A stretch of 64,000 nucleotides of DNA from Siphonodentalium dalli. Its lineage: Eukaryota > Mollusca > Scaphopoda > Gadilida > Siphonodentaliidae. Under the pieces are notes generated by a model, which was not told the DNA's origin, made no database searches, and worked only from the letters and a program-made list of their open reading frames with translations. Position numbers and translations under genes: made by a program. Shown here piece after piece: positions 35,768 through 48,400 of the stretch; position 1 is the first letter of the stretch; each line of letters opens with the position of its first letter. Location of the stretch: assembly GCA_032622095.1 (NCBI GenBank), contig CP136068.1, positions 121,649,989 through 121,713,988 of the forward strand, in the 5' to 3' direction.

Positions 35768-36487
35768 ATGATACACCAGGAAATGCCACGCACACAAGTG
35801 CTTTCTCAGGCCAGATTGTATTCCACCAAAGATAGCAGTATGCCTGCATATGGATCTTCAACCAGAAATGATTACCTTAGCAGTTACTCCTCTTCATATT
35901 CCTCTTCTTCATATGGAACCTTGCCTAGGAAATCAAGTGGTACTTATTCAAGTTCCACTGCATCAAGTTCATATACATCACGGCCATTGCCGCCCGGGCC
36001 TGGACCACTGGATTCTGACGGCCGGAAGTTATCGAACTTCTCGTACCGCAATAAACCTCTGATAACAGCGAAAGTTTCATCCAGTATTTATGCCGGGCGG
36101 AGTGATTATGATAGGACGTCAGATATATCACGGTCTAGATTAGATTCTCAATACCGACCAAGCTCAGGTTCTCTTCACAACAGATCTCCAAGCTTAGCCA
36201 GCTTAACTAGTGATCTGAGTTTGCACGACACAAAAACTGATTCCGGTGTCAGTTCAAGGACATCTAGCCGATTTCTGGATAGAGATGCAGATTCTTACAG
36301 TAGAGTTCGAAATAGTCGAGCTTACACTGTCGAGAGGGACGATTATTCTAAGCCAAGTACATACGGACGAAATAGCTCATTGGTCCGTGACACTGTGACT
36401 GGGACAACTAGAAGATTTTCCGTTGATAGAGAGTCTTCAGTAAAACCATTGTCTCGACAAGATTCTAGTAGTTCAATACATGTTACG
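35768..36487 (+). CDS. USP2-like: USP2-like exon 1 (residues 1-240)
   Basis: It encodes the low-complexity Ser/Tyr-rich N-terminus (runs such as [13 protein letters not shown] and [14 protein letters not shown]). No structured domain is visible. The donor is ACG|GTAAGA, phase 0. The 5' limit is uncertain: either ATG 35768, or an acceptor at 35809/35810 with the true start upstream. Confidence 0.8.
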
Positions 36488-39400
36488 GTAAGAATATGAT
36501 TCATTTAGGCCAAGGTTAATTAATTTTCTGTTTATGCAGTGATTATCTATTACTAATTTTCCTGACTTGCTTTCTGAAGTTACTTATGTAGCATAATGGA
36601 TATAATAACTGTTACCACCAATCTTGCTTACATTCATTTTATGCAACCCGACTCAATAAGAGAAAATGTTCATATCTGAATTTTCATGTAGGATACTTCA
36701 CTGAACCTGAACATTGTGCCAATAATTAATCAAATGCGTTATTATACCCCCCGCAACGAAGTTAGGGGGGGTATACTGGAGTCAGCTTGTCCGTCCGTCC
36801 GTCATCCGTCCGTCCGTGGACACAAATTTGTCCGGAGTTTTTCTCAGTCGTTTTTTTTATCAATTTCCTTGAAACTTGGCACAGACATCAATCACCATGG
36901 GAACCTGTGCACCTGCGATTATGACGTCTGTCGGACCTTTTTTGGTGGAGTTATCCCCCTTTTTCGACTTAGAATTTTTTTGCAACATGTATACTTTTGT
37001 CCGAGCTTTTATTCCCACATTTTTAGGTCAATTTTTAAAAAACGTGGCACAGATATTTAGTACCATGGGAAATTGTGCACCTGCGATTATGACGTCTGTC
37101 CGACTTTTTTTGGTGGAGTTATCCCCCTTTTTCGACTTAGAAATGTTTTTGGCAACATGCATAATTTTGTCCGAGCTTTTATTCCTACATTTTTCGGTCA
37201 ATATTTTTTAATCTTGGCACTGATATTTAGTACCATGGGAACCTGTGCACCTGCGATTATGACGTCTGTCCGACATTTTTGTGTGGAGTTATTCCCTTTT
37301 TTTTACTTAGAATTTGTTTCGCAACATGCATAATTTTGTCCAAGCTTTTATTCCAACATTTTTCGGTCAATAGGTTTAAGATTAGGGTTATGGTTGTACA
37401 CCTGCAATGGGAACTGTTATTTTATTATTTTAACTAAATGTTTACTGACATGTGAAACATCTTGGTATTTTAAAATCAGGGGGGTATCCGTAGTCCCATT
37501 GGGACAGTCACACCTCTAGTTATTTTTCCATCAAGGCTGCAAATTATGAGGCGATTGATGCTAAACATGAAATTAATTAACCCTTTCATGATGTGATGTG
37601 CACTGGTGTAGCATTAAAGATCCTGTGCCAGTACATTCTCTTATATATGCGAGTCTCCCATAGGGAGCCTCGCATATATAAGAGAATGCACTGTCTTACA
37701 AGGTCAAGGTAAATATTGGCACAGGGTTTTCACAATAATTTAAATGGACGATTTTTGTAAATTCCGCTACAAACTGAGGAAGAGTTGTAGATTCTATTTA
37801 TTACATGATTCAAAACCTCGATAAAACATATGTAAATCAACAAATGCGATGTGAAACTAACATCAGCTTCCATAAGTCCTGCGATGATGTTTCACGTAAC
37901 TATGCGTTGTTTACCCATGTATAGAAATAGTCCCAGATAAATTATGACTCTTTGACTTTTTTAAGGGCGCGTAAATTTAATTACATAACTTTTCAAACTC
38001 TTCATTCAGTAGAGTTTGTTGAAAAAATATTGAAAGCCATAGTATTTTGAGATATAGCGTATGGAATGTAAACAAACGACAAAGCGGGGTAACATGATAT
38101 CTCCCCCTGGATATCTTCCCCCGAGGGGGGAGGGTGGAGGAAGCTATACTAGGATATCTTCTCCCCACCCTGGATATTCCCCCCCCCCCATTTATCACTA
38201 AAATATAATTTTGCTCATTTGATATCATTTTTTTTTTCAAATATCCAAGCCTGGATATCCCCCCCTCACCCAGCACCTACATGACAAAAAATCCTCTTAT
38301 AATGGTTTTATTGCTTATTTTCTTACGAGAAAAAGTTATTTTGTAAGGGTTTGGGATATCATGGCCTGGACATCTCCCCCGCCCCCCACCCCAAACCCTG
38401 ACTCACTTTTCCCGGAAGAAGTTAATTTCTTGCTGTTTCATGACTACATGCATATAAAGCAAAATAAGCAATAAAACCATAAGAGGATTTTTTGTCATGC
38501 AGGTGCTGGGTGGGGTGGGGGATATATCCAGGCCTGGACATCCACCCCCCCCCCCCCCCCCAAACCCTGACAAACAACTTTTCTCGGAAGAAGTGAATTT
38601 TTCACCGTTTCATGACAGTATTAAACCCCACCTTGACAAACAACTTTTTCACGGAAGAAGTAAATTTTTCACCGTTTCATGACAGAAAAAGAATTTCCTG
38701 GCCATTTCAGGGACAAACGATATCAAACCCCCCAACCCTTGGGTGGGGGGGGGGGGGGAGATGACGTGTTACACCGGAAGTCAAAGGTATCATGTGCGCA
38801 ACAATAGTACACCTGTCACTATTTCCTGTTATGCAACGAACATTGCATTTCACAATTTATTTAATGTGTTTATTGAATGGGATAAGGTTAGGATCGTCTA
38901 ATAAGCATGTATATATATAGATATGCGCAATCCCTCTTTATATTGTTCAATTATTAAGTTCTTTAGCCACAACAACTTTACCCAGCACCTCTGTTGGAAC
39001 TCTTGTTTTCTTCTTGGAGAATGGTAAATTCTCACCCAGGATCAATTATACAGTATTGGGACAGTTTGTGGAAGTATATTTTGTAAATGTTGAACCCAGA
39101 TGAGCAATTCATTTACTCTCAAATCTCATATTTTCAGTCTTCAAGTTCCAATTCATCTGATAACGGCACAGTAGGACTGAAGAACCTTGGAAATACGGTT
39201 AGTACTGAATATCTTTGTACTTTATTTCATTTAGGTCACCTCTTCAGCTCATCTATGGATTGAAAAGATCGCACCATGCATTAATGAGTATAATATGAAT
39301 CATACGTGGCATGTAGAGGAGCAACCACACATGCTGTGCCTCACATATGCCTTTTATCAGCGACATAAAGCTAAGAATAATTTATGTAACATAATGCAGT

Positions 39401-42400
39401 GGTCACGACGGAGATGACATGACAACTTGATAAAAGATGTGTCGTGGATTGTGCAATCTTGTCTGTATTCTGGCCCACAAATCCAAAATGACGTCAGAAT
39501 CTGTATCATGATGTCTTCATTTTCGTTTTCCTTAAGCTGAACAACGAAATTGGTCTAAATGAAATTAAAAGGCCTAAATCACATGGGAATTCTTCGTAAG
39601 TTGTACTGTCATTTTCATCGCGATGCTCCATTCCTGATTCTCTGTGTTTGGCAATCACCACACTGTTGCTAACCGGAAGTCACATGACAATTTCTCCAAA
39701 ATCCATACCCGCGATGTTTAAAAAATCACTGATGGATATAGGACATATGCCTGATGTATAAATAACCATGTGCACCTGCGGCACGCTGGTGGTTGCTATT
39801 ACATTGAAATATTAATCATTCCATGACTACAGCTTCATGAAATTTTGCGAAAACCCTGTGCCCGTCCCACGCATATATAAGAGAATACATTGGCCTAACA
39901 ATACATACCTTGACCTTGTAAGCCAGTGCATTGTCTTATATATGCGAGGCTCCCTTTGGGAGACGCGCATATATAAGAGAATGCACTGGCACAGGATATT
40001 TAATGCTGCACCAGCGCAGCTCCCGCCATGAATGGGTTAATGAAAACGACTAATATTGATATAAAACAGGAAAATTTTGACACAAATGCACACAACTCAC
40101 ACCATCTGGAAGGACTTGTACATAGCACATTCACAAAAGATTGCAGGTATTAGCAATTTCTTTGCTATATGTATTCTCCCATTTAGTTATAAAAGTATAC
40201 ATTGGAATGGTCTATTATTGATATGCATAGGGGTTTTCAAGAAATGTAAGCAGACGACTGATAATACATGTCTAGAAGGAGTCCTATTTATTGAAGAGAA
40301 ATGTTTAGATAATAAGTTCAACATTCAAATTATTATCTGAACATTTTCAAAGAGAGATACTCGTCAATGAGTAATTAGTATAGAAAGCATTCAAAAATCA
40401 TTATGAAAATTACCAATTCTCATTTGTGGTGCGCTTCTACACTGGGATTTTACTTTGGCTCATTTTTATTAGCACATCAACAAACTTAAGGTGATATATT
40501 ATTCCATTTTGAAACAATACACTACCGGTACTGACGGTACATCAAATCCTACAATTGGTCAGATTGAAGTTTCCAGTTCAAATGCCACTCTTCCTGAGCC
40601 AGGAGGGCAAGAATCCTATGACATAATGATGTAATCAGACATTCTACCAACTTGACCATCGCCCATCCTGAGTGTATACATGTAAATAAATAATCGAGTA
40701 TTAATATGTTTTACACAGCTAGGTGATTGTTGCCTATGTCACCATCAATCAACATTTACTCTTGTGTCCAGAATAGACAATAGAATGCGGCATTTAGCTA
40801 ACGCCGATTGCCTTCTAAAAAATTGCTCTTTCAAATGTTTGTTTTTATCGCGTTTTGGCGAGTTACATATGATCTTGTCAGTTTAAAATTAATAAAACTA
40901 ATAAACGTATAGACCGGAATAAGCTCGTATAGTGCGACAATTTTCATGAAAAAAACTTAAACGTACATATACCGGTATGTACGTTTATTCAGGACACGAG
41001 AGTAGACGACCAATTTGTTAACCCTTTACCCAACAGAAGGGCCCTGTGCCAATGCATTCTCTTATATATGCGAGTCGACCATAGGTCGCCTCGCATATAT
41101 AAGAGAATGCATTGGCTTAACACATTAACAATTATAAAATTGTTAAAGAATGTAAGAAAAAATGGTAAAAAGTGTTAAAAAAAGATTTATTTTAGGCCAA
41201 TGCATTCTCTTATATATGCGAGGCGACCTATGGTCGACTCGCATATATAAGAGAATGCATTGGCACAGGGCATAACTGTAACTATCACAATGTGGTCAAG
41301 GAGCCGGTTCCAATGATATCCATATTTGTATGGTTCTATTGAGATAGACCGAAGATATTTTAGGCTGTTGAAGCTTTATTTGGCCGGTTTTGGCCATTTT
41401 GTTGGGTAAAGGGTTAAGTAAAATGAGGAAATGTTCAGTCCTTTCAAGTTGAGCTACAGCTTTTGACACTTTTATCTTTTGTTATTTCAGTGCTTTATGA
41501 ATTCTGTCTTACAATGTTTGAGTAACACCAAGCTTCTAATGGACTACTGTCTAAATGACGAGTATCAGAGAGACACGAACAAAACTTCAAGTAGTATGAA
41601 GGGAGCCTTAATGAGTGGTTAGTATCCTCATTTATTACACACCCATGATGAGTACCAGAGAGACACCTGGAAATGTTTTAACAAATTACAGTATTGCTAA
41701 ATAGGAAATTAATGAGATTCAATATTAATAACTATGAACACTAAAGCTTGATCAATTTGATCAACTCTGATTCTAAAATAATACACACCCAAAAAACCCA
41801 CAACTAACATGGTACATTTGAGATTTATCAGTCATTTCAATATCCCAAAGTCGAGACTTTGTCATCTAAAATACTGGTGGCAGAATTTTGACTATTTCTT
41901 TGATACATATAGATCTATGTTAATAGATAAAGCATAACCCACAATGTTGAATTTGATGGTTGGTTTATGTTCTTCTGAGTTCTGATATAAAGTTCTTGTT
42001 TATTTATTTCAGCCTATGCCAACCTCATGTATTCATTATGGAAGAGTGGCAAGAACGAAACTTACATCTCACCAAATAATTTCAAGACCCAAATACAGAA
42101 GTTTGCCCCCAGGTTCATGGGGTATTTGTAAGTATTCATTATTGTGTTAAGCTTAAAGATGCATAATCCGAATTAATGCTGCCAAATGACTATTTCTTTG
42201 GCTTCAGGGGTGAAAAACATTTGATTCGAGTCAAGGAACCCACCCATCAAAGCTCAGAGTGATCAGATATAAATTTTTGAATTTTTTTTTTTCGCGAAAT
42301 GTAAAAAAATTTGTGGCCCAGAAACGAGTCGTCAAACCAATTGTCTCGGACAAAATTGCGGATGAAGATGGATAACTCTAAAATCAAGTGGTAATGCGGC

Positions 42401-45400
42401 CAAATTTTGTGATACGAAAGTGATAATACAGCCATATTTCGTTGAACAACATGTTGATAAATATCACGTTTTGGGAAATTTTATTCCATAGTTGACAGGG
42501 GTTAGCATTATTTTGTTGTAATTAATTGATTCTGATAACAAAATGTATTTTGTAGAAATTTTGTTGTTGTAACTTGATGATATGGGGACCGTCTGAACAG
42601 ATTGAGTAACGACTTAATCTGAGAAAACTATTATAGTTAATTAACCCTTTCTTGACGGGAGATACGCTGGTGCATCATTAAAGATCATGTGCCATGCATA
42701 ATGTTATATATGCGAGTCTCCCTATGGGAGACTCCCATATATAAGAGAATGCACTGGCTTACAAGGTAAATTGAAATATTTTGTTAGGCCAATGTATTTT
42801 CTTATATATGCAAGCATATGTAAGAGAATGCACTGGCTTACAAGGTCAAGGTAAATATTGTTAGGCCAATGTATTCTCTTCAATATGGGAAGCTCCCTAT
42901 GGAAGACTCGCATATATAAGAGAATGCATTGGCACATGGTTTTCACAAAATTTCAGGGAGCTCCAGTCATGGAAGGGTTAAGCTTACTGACTTACTCTGA
43001 GAAAACTATTATAGTTGAAACCAAGCTGTTATAAACCTATACCATAGTAGGGTAGAACTTGTAGAATGTCGATCTGGATTGACCATTCATAATTCATCCA
43101 CCTACTTATTCATGTTCTTGGCATTCAGGTGTGTTTTTTATCGAACCAAATTTTGATTGAAACAAAAGACCATAGTCAATGATAACTATCCGGTATATTG
43201 TCACCACAGGCTGTCCAAACCCCCAAGTTTAATGGACAATTGTGTTGAAATATTTCGAAAAAAGATCAATCGAAAAGGAATAAAAAACAAATTTGGGAAC
43301 GCAGTTTGACAGGAATACAGTTTGACAGGAATACAGTTTGACAAGAATACAGTTTGACAAGCAGTGTATATTGGCCATGTTATAATGGTTATTTGAAATT
43401 TTATTGGCTATCATCCATTGCTGTACAGTCTCTAAATAGTCAGCAGAATAAGTGAATCAAGACGTTCTATGATAGTTTGGAAGATCACTTTATCTTTTCA
43501 TTTCGACTGTATTTACGTTCAATATTTTTATATGGCATATATATGAACGGATATGTAGTTCTGTGTGCTGTTAAAAATGCTTGTGTCGATAATGCTCATC
43601 CCAATAAAGGTAATCCCTATATGATGTAAAAATAAAAATAAAATCCTTGCTCCCTCATTGATTTAAAAAAAAATTGCCTGAGAATCAAATCATTTTATTT
43701 GATTATGTGGGTAGCACTTTCAGTATCAGATTTTATTTCTTTTTCTTTTTCCTTCTAATAATTGAACTATTAATCTTACAGGCAACAAGATGCCCAAGAA
43801 TTTCTCAGATACTTGCTGCAGGGACTCCATGAGGACGTAAATAAAGTTACCAGTAAACCAAAACCACATATACTAACAGATGAAGATCTCGAGCTAAAAA
43901 GGTTTGTTATACGTCTAAATAAAGTTACCAACAACCAAAAATGCATATACGAATAGATACAGCAGATCTCAAGCTGACAAGGTTTGGACACTTATATGAC
44001 TTAAAAAGTTGAAATGCTATGGGGTGGAATTAATTCACAGAGTCTATATTAAATTAACATTTCTATGTGGGTGCTTTCACACCGAAGGCTGACTCTCGGG
44101 GGGCTTAAAAATATGTAATAATTTATGACCAATAAAAACCTTACTTAACTTCTTGTTTAGCATGTATATCTGTCACACATTTGACAACTTATCTCAACAA
44201 ATTCTCATCAAGAATAAAGAATAAAATAATTTATTGGATTTTGTCCTGCAGATTGTTTCGGGAGTAAATTAACATAGGTTGTTTGTTGAATGTATAAAAA
44301 ATTAACATTTCCCACCAATGAATAGTATTCCTTCTGTACTTTCTATTATTTGTTGTCTGCTTATATTACATGAACATCCCTCCAGATGAATAATAGACCA
44401 TTCCATTATATTCTTTTATAACTGAATGTGAGAAACGGTTAATTCTTTTTACCACAAATATTCCGATTTCTTTTTCAGTGATATGGAAAAAGCGAGAGAA
44501 TATTGGAGAGCATATTCAGCTTTCGATCAAAGCAAGGTGGCTGGTGAGTAACTTGCAAAGAAGTATATATACCCAGAATGACACAAGTGTGTTAACCCTT
44601 TCATGACAAGAGCTGTGCTGGTGCAGGATTAAAGACCATGTGCCAGTGCAGTATCTTATATATGCGAGTCTCCCATAGGGAGCCTTCCATATATAAGAGA
44701 ATGCACTGGCTTACAAGGTCAATGCGAGGCCAGTGCATTCTAGGTGGTTAGTTCATAGATACCACTACACAGTCTGGTCAAGCCAAGGCTGACATGGACA
44801 CAAATTGGGACTGATTTTCAAACTTTGATCTGAGTTTATGGATACTTCAATGTGAAGATCAGTTAAAAACATGGCCATTTCATTAAGAGTTTATCCAAGC
44901 ACTTTACAAGTCAATGAACACCTCATAGCGAGCCAGTGCATCAAACATTTATGATACACACTGCATTGAATATTTAGGCCAAAAAAAAACACCTTTGTTT
45001 CCAATACCCTGCCTGAGATTTTCTTGCCTGCCTCAATTTTTTTTCAATTTTCTCCAGAAAGCTAATCTATATATTTACCTGTTAGAGTGTCAATTTGAAT
45101 ACTTATCGTTTTCCCCAAAAGCAAAAATAAGTAGGTTATTAAGCTCAACGTTGGTTGAGATCTTTTTGCAGAGTGAATGAATTCAAGGGACAACATCAAT
45201 CAATGCTTCATGCTTGGCTTATTTTCATTACACAATGATCTACCATATTCCATGACACCATGACTATGTTGACTACATGTATTATATCGCTTATGGCTTA
45301 TGGCTGGAAGGATTAAAAAAAAAATTGCAAAATAACCCCAAAAACTCTTCCCGCCTTACTGGAAAAATTTCCCAATGTTATTGGAAACAGAGAAGTTTTT

Positions 45401-48400
45401 TGTTTTGGCCTTATACCCCCATGACTGCTAAATTTCCTTTTTCAGATATCTTTGTTGGTCAGCTTAAGAGCGAACTGAAGTTTACCGATTGCGGTCATAG
45501 GTCGGTGACATTTGACCCGTTCTGGGACTTGTCACTACCAATTGCAAAGGTATGATGAAATATTTATCTAGGGGTCTGCAGTTCTCAAATTTTAGAATTG
45601 CAAGCCTGCAAATAATGTGCATGGTGGACTAGCATCACCAAATTCACCCTCTGGGAACCTCATTCTGCTTAGGCCTCAACTGCTATGTGAGACCTAGGCA
45701 GTGAAGGATCCAGGGATTTTTTGGGGACACCTGTTTTTCCGCCAAGGAGAAGCCCTCAACTGAACTATATGGATTACGTCTCCGGCCTTGTGTCAATCAG
45801 GAGGGTTAAAATTTTATTGCTGTGCCGACCCCACTCACATCCGTGTCCAGATTAGTCTCGCATGAATACACCCGCATTCTATCTATTGTCTAGTCAGTTT
45901 TTATTCCTCCTCGCCAGGACAGGATCGTTTCTATTTTCTCAAGGTTGTATCTTTCTGTGTTGCGAGTTTATCGACTCAATATTTATTGTTGATATTACAA
46001 ACTTGCAATTTATTGTACCCGATAGTTAATTAATATTTCTCACATCCGAAACGGGAACTTTTTTCGTTTCACTGTATCCGTAATTTGTTTCCGTGTTTTC
46101 TGTTTTCCTCAAGACGGCTTTATCTTCCAACAATTGGAATTAAGATGGCCATCTTGACAATGACTAAAGAAGCACATAGCTTACTTGTGGCAAAACCACA
46201 TAGTGCATATTGTGCCACACATACGGCGTGATGACTATCATGACTTACAATTGAGGACGCAATGTAGTACGGTATGCGATGTCTCCTAATTTCGTGCTAC
46301 ACGTGTTTCACTTTACATAAGTTTCCGTCGACTCGCTTCGGTTATTTCGTAAGTTCCGTTGCTTTGTATCATAATGTATACTGCCAAATCATACATGGCA
46401 CTGCTCTGTTAATTCGCTGAAAGTTGCACAGGACAGCCATATCCTCCTTTGTAATAATTTACATGAATAAATACGAAAGATAGTACTTGTTATCACTATC
46501 AGATGACAATTCACATTTCTTTCGACTGAGCGATCTGTAATATTGTTTTAACGATCAATACCTGCAAATCTACGCCCGCCAGTATGTATGAGCGCGTGGT
46601 CTTGTTAGACACATGACAAATGTAATAACACATTACATCGACTTCAAGGTATTTCGAAAATTCTACCTTGTCTATCACGATTAAATATCATATAACTCAT
46701 TGTATCATCAGTACAATAGTTACTAACACTCCGTAACAGGGGGATGGTATTCGTTATCACATATATAACCACACTTCGAATTGATGTGTTGTCTGACGTT
46801 CTAAATATTGTGTTGCATTCTTTACATCCATGTATGTACAGTTTGGGTTCCTACGAACTATTGTTCACCAACTGCAATGAAGTGAAAACTTTGTGGCCTG
46901 ACACTAAGCCATCTTACCGTAGGCTCTAATATGCCTCGGCGTGGGCGAGCTTGCAATGATGTATTGCACGCCGTAATAGTTCCATACATTGTACATGACA
47001 ATCATATCGTATCAGGGCCTCATGTATGCTGTCAGAACTGACTACTAGTATGCTTACATATGGTGAACAGTTTTCATCCCAATACTGACATACTTTGCAG
47101 TTTCATCAGTGAATGATAACGGCAAACAGCGAAATAGAAAGAATACATATTGTCACGTGCTCCAGATTCACTGCCAATAGTCTTTCCAGTAGAGACCATC
47201 ACTTGGCTCACTAACTTCTATTTCCGCATATATCAAAACGATATTCTGCCACATAGCTTTCACTCGTGTATGATGCGCAGTTACATGCAACACATTTATA
47301 TTGCGCAGAAAGGACTGCATTTGTATTGTTACATGTCTAAAGCGAGCTTACATGCGCAGCGTTTATATTGCGCACATCTACTGCCAATATATTTCCGAAA
47401 CCGGCCATGACATGGCTCTTCGTCTATGGCGGCTGTTCTGGGTGGGGAAGACTCGTTGTCACGTGACGCTCTTGCTCTCATAGACATAGCGCACCAGCCA
47501 AATGGCCTTCTTACTCTTCCCCATGGTGCAGTGGCCCACATCATTACAAGATGGGGTCCAGTCGATCCCCTGGAATAGTAATACCTTCGGGATACATCCG
47601 GGCCTGCTCCTCCGCAGTCATGTGATCATAGTGGTATATCATCGACATATCCACTGATTATGTGACAAAACGATTCGATACAATCATGACGAAAATACAG
47701 GCATTCGTATCTTCACGTCCGCTGTAAGCGCACTTTCCTAACGGAAACCGCCTAGTTCTTGCCTATGTGCATTCGGAACTCATCGTCCTCATATACGAGA
47801 AAAGACAGTATCTTACCTGTCATAGCAGGTAAGATCACGTGGCCAGGGGTATAACGTGATTTTATATTAACCTTACTTTATATTCAATAACCTAGGTTGT
47901 ATTGTGTTATGTATATTAACCTTGCTTTGTTATAACTAACAGCATGTCTTGCAGTCGAACATGATTCGAATTTGATGGCCACACACCGTGCAGGTTGCTC
48001 ATTCACGGGTGTATTACTTGTTATCGTTGGGTAAGGGCATATTAGTCAATGATTACCTACTTTGAGCAACCGTACCAGTCTTTACCTCGGGCAGGACCAG
48101 TTCTGGCCCCCCAGGTCCTGCTACGGCAGTTGAACCAATGGTAGGCGGGTGCTGCATGCGGTTGATTCGGGAAACCAATCTTCACGGGCGATTGCTCCGG
48201 CACCTTTCTCTCAGGTGCCTAATGGTAGTGGCAATACGATTATTAAATTTCGAAAAAATTCACATCGATATACTATTATTCCACATAGAGTGAAATTTCC
48301 ATCAGTATTTTGATTTCGGCCTGGATTCCTGCCACGAAGATCTGTTTATTGGGCACCTGGGAGTAGCCTTTGGCGGCTGTTCTGGGTGGGGAAGACTCGT

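Noticed and set aside
36716-37333. Overlapping 86-114 codon frames in intron 1
   Set aside because: They lie in a three-unit tandem repeat with all three frames partly open and similar repeated text, which is non-coding.
46744-47410. Short frames as a tyrosine recombinase or Gag of the DIRS-like element
   Set aside because: None is longer than 86 codons and no recombinase R..H-x-x-R..Y pattern or zinc knuckle was seen.
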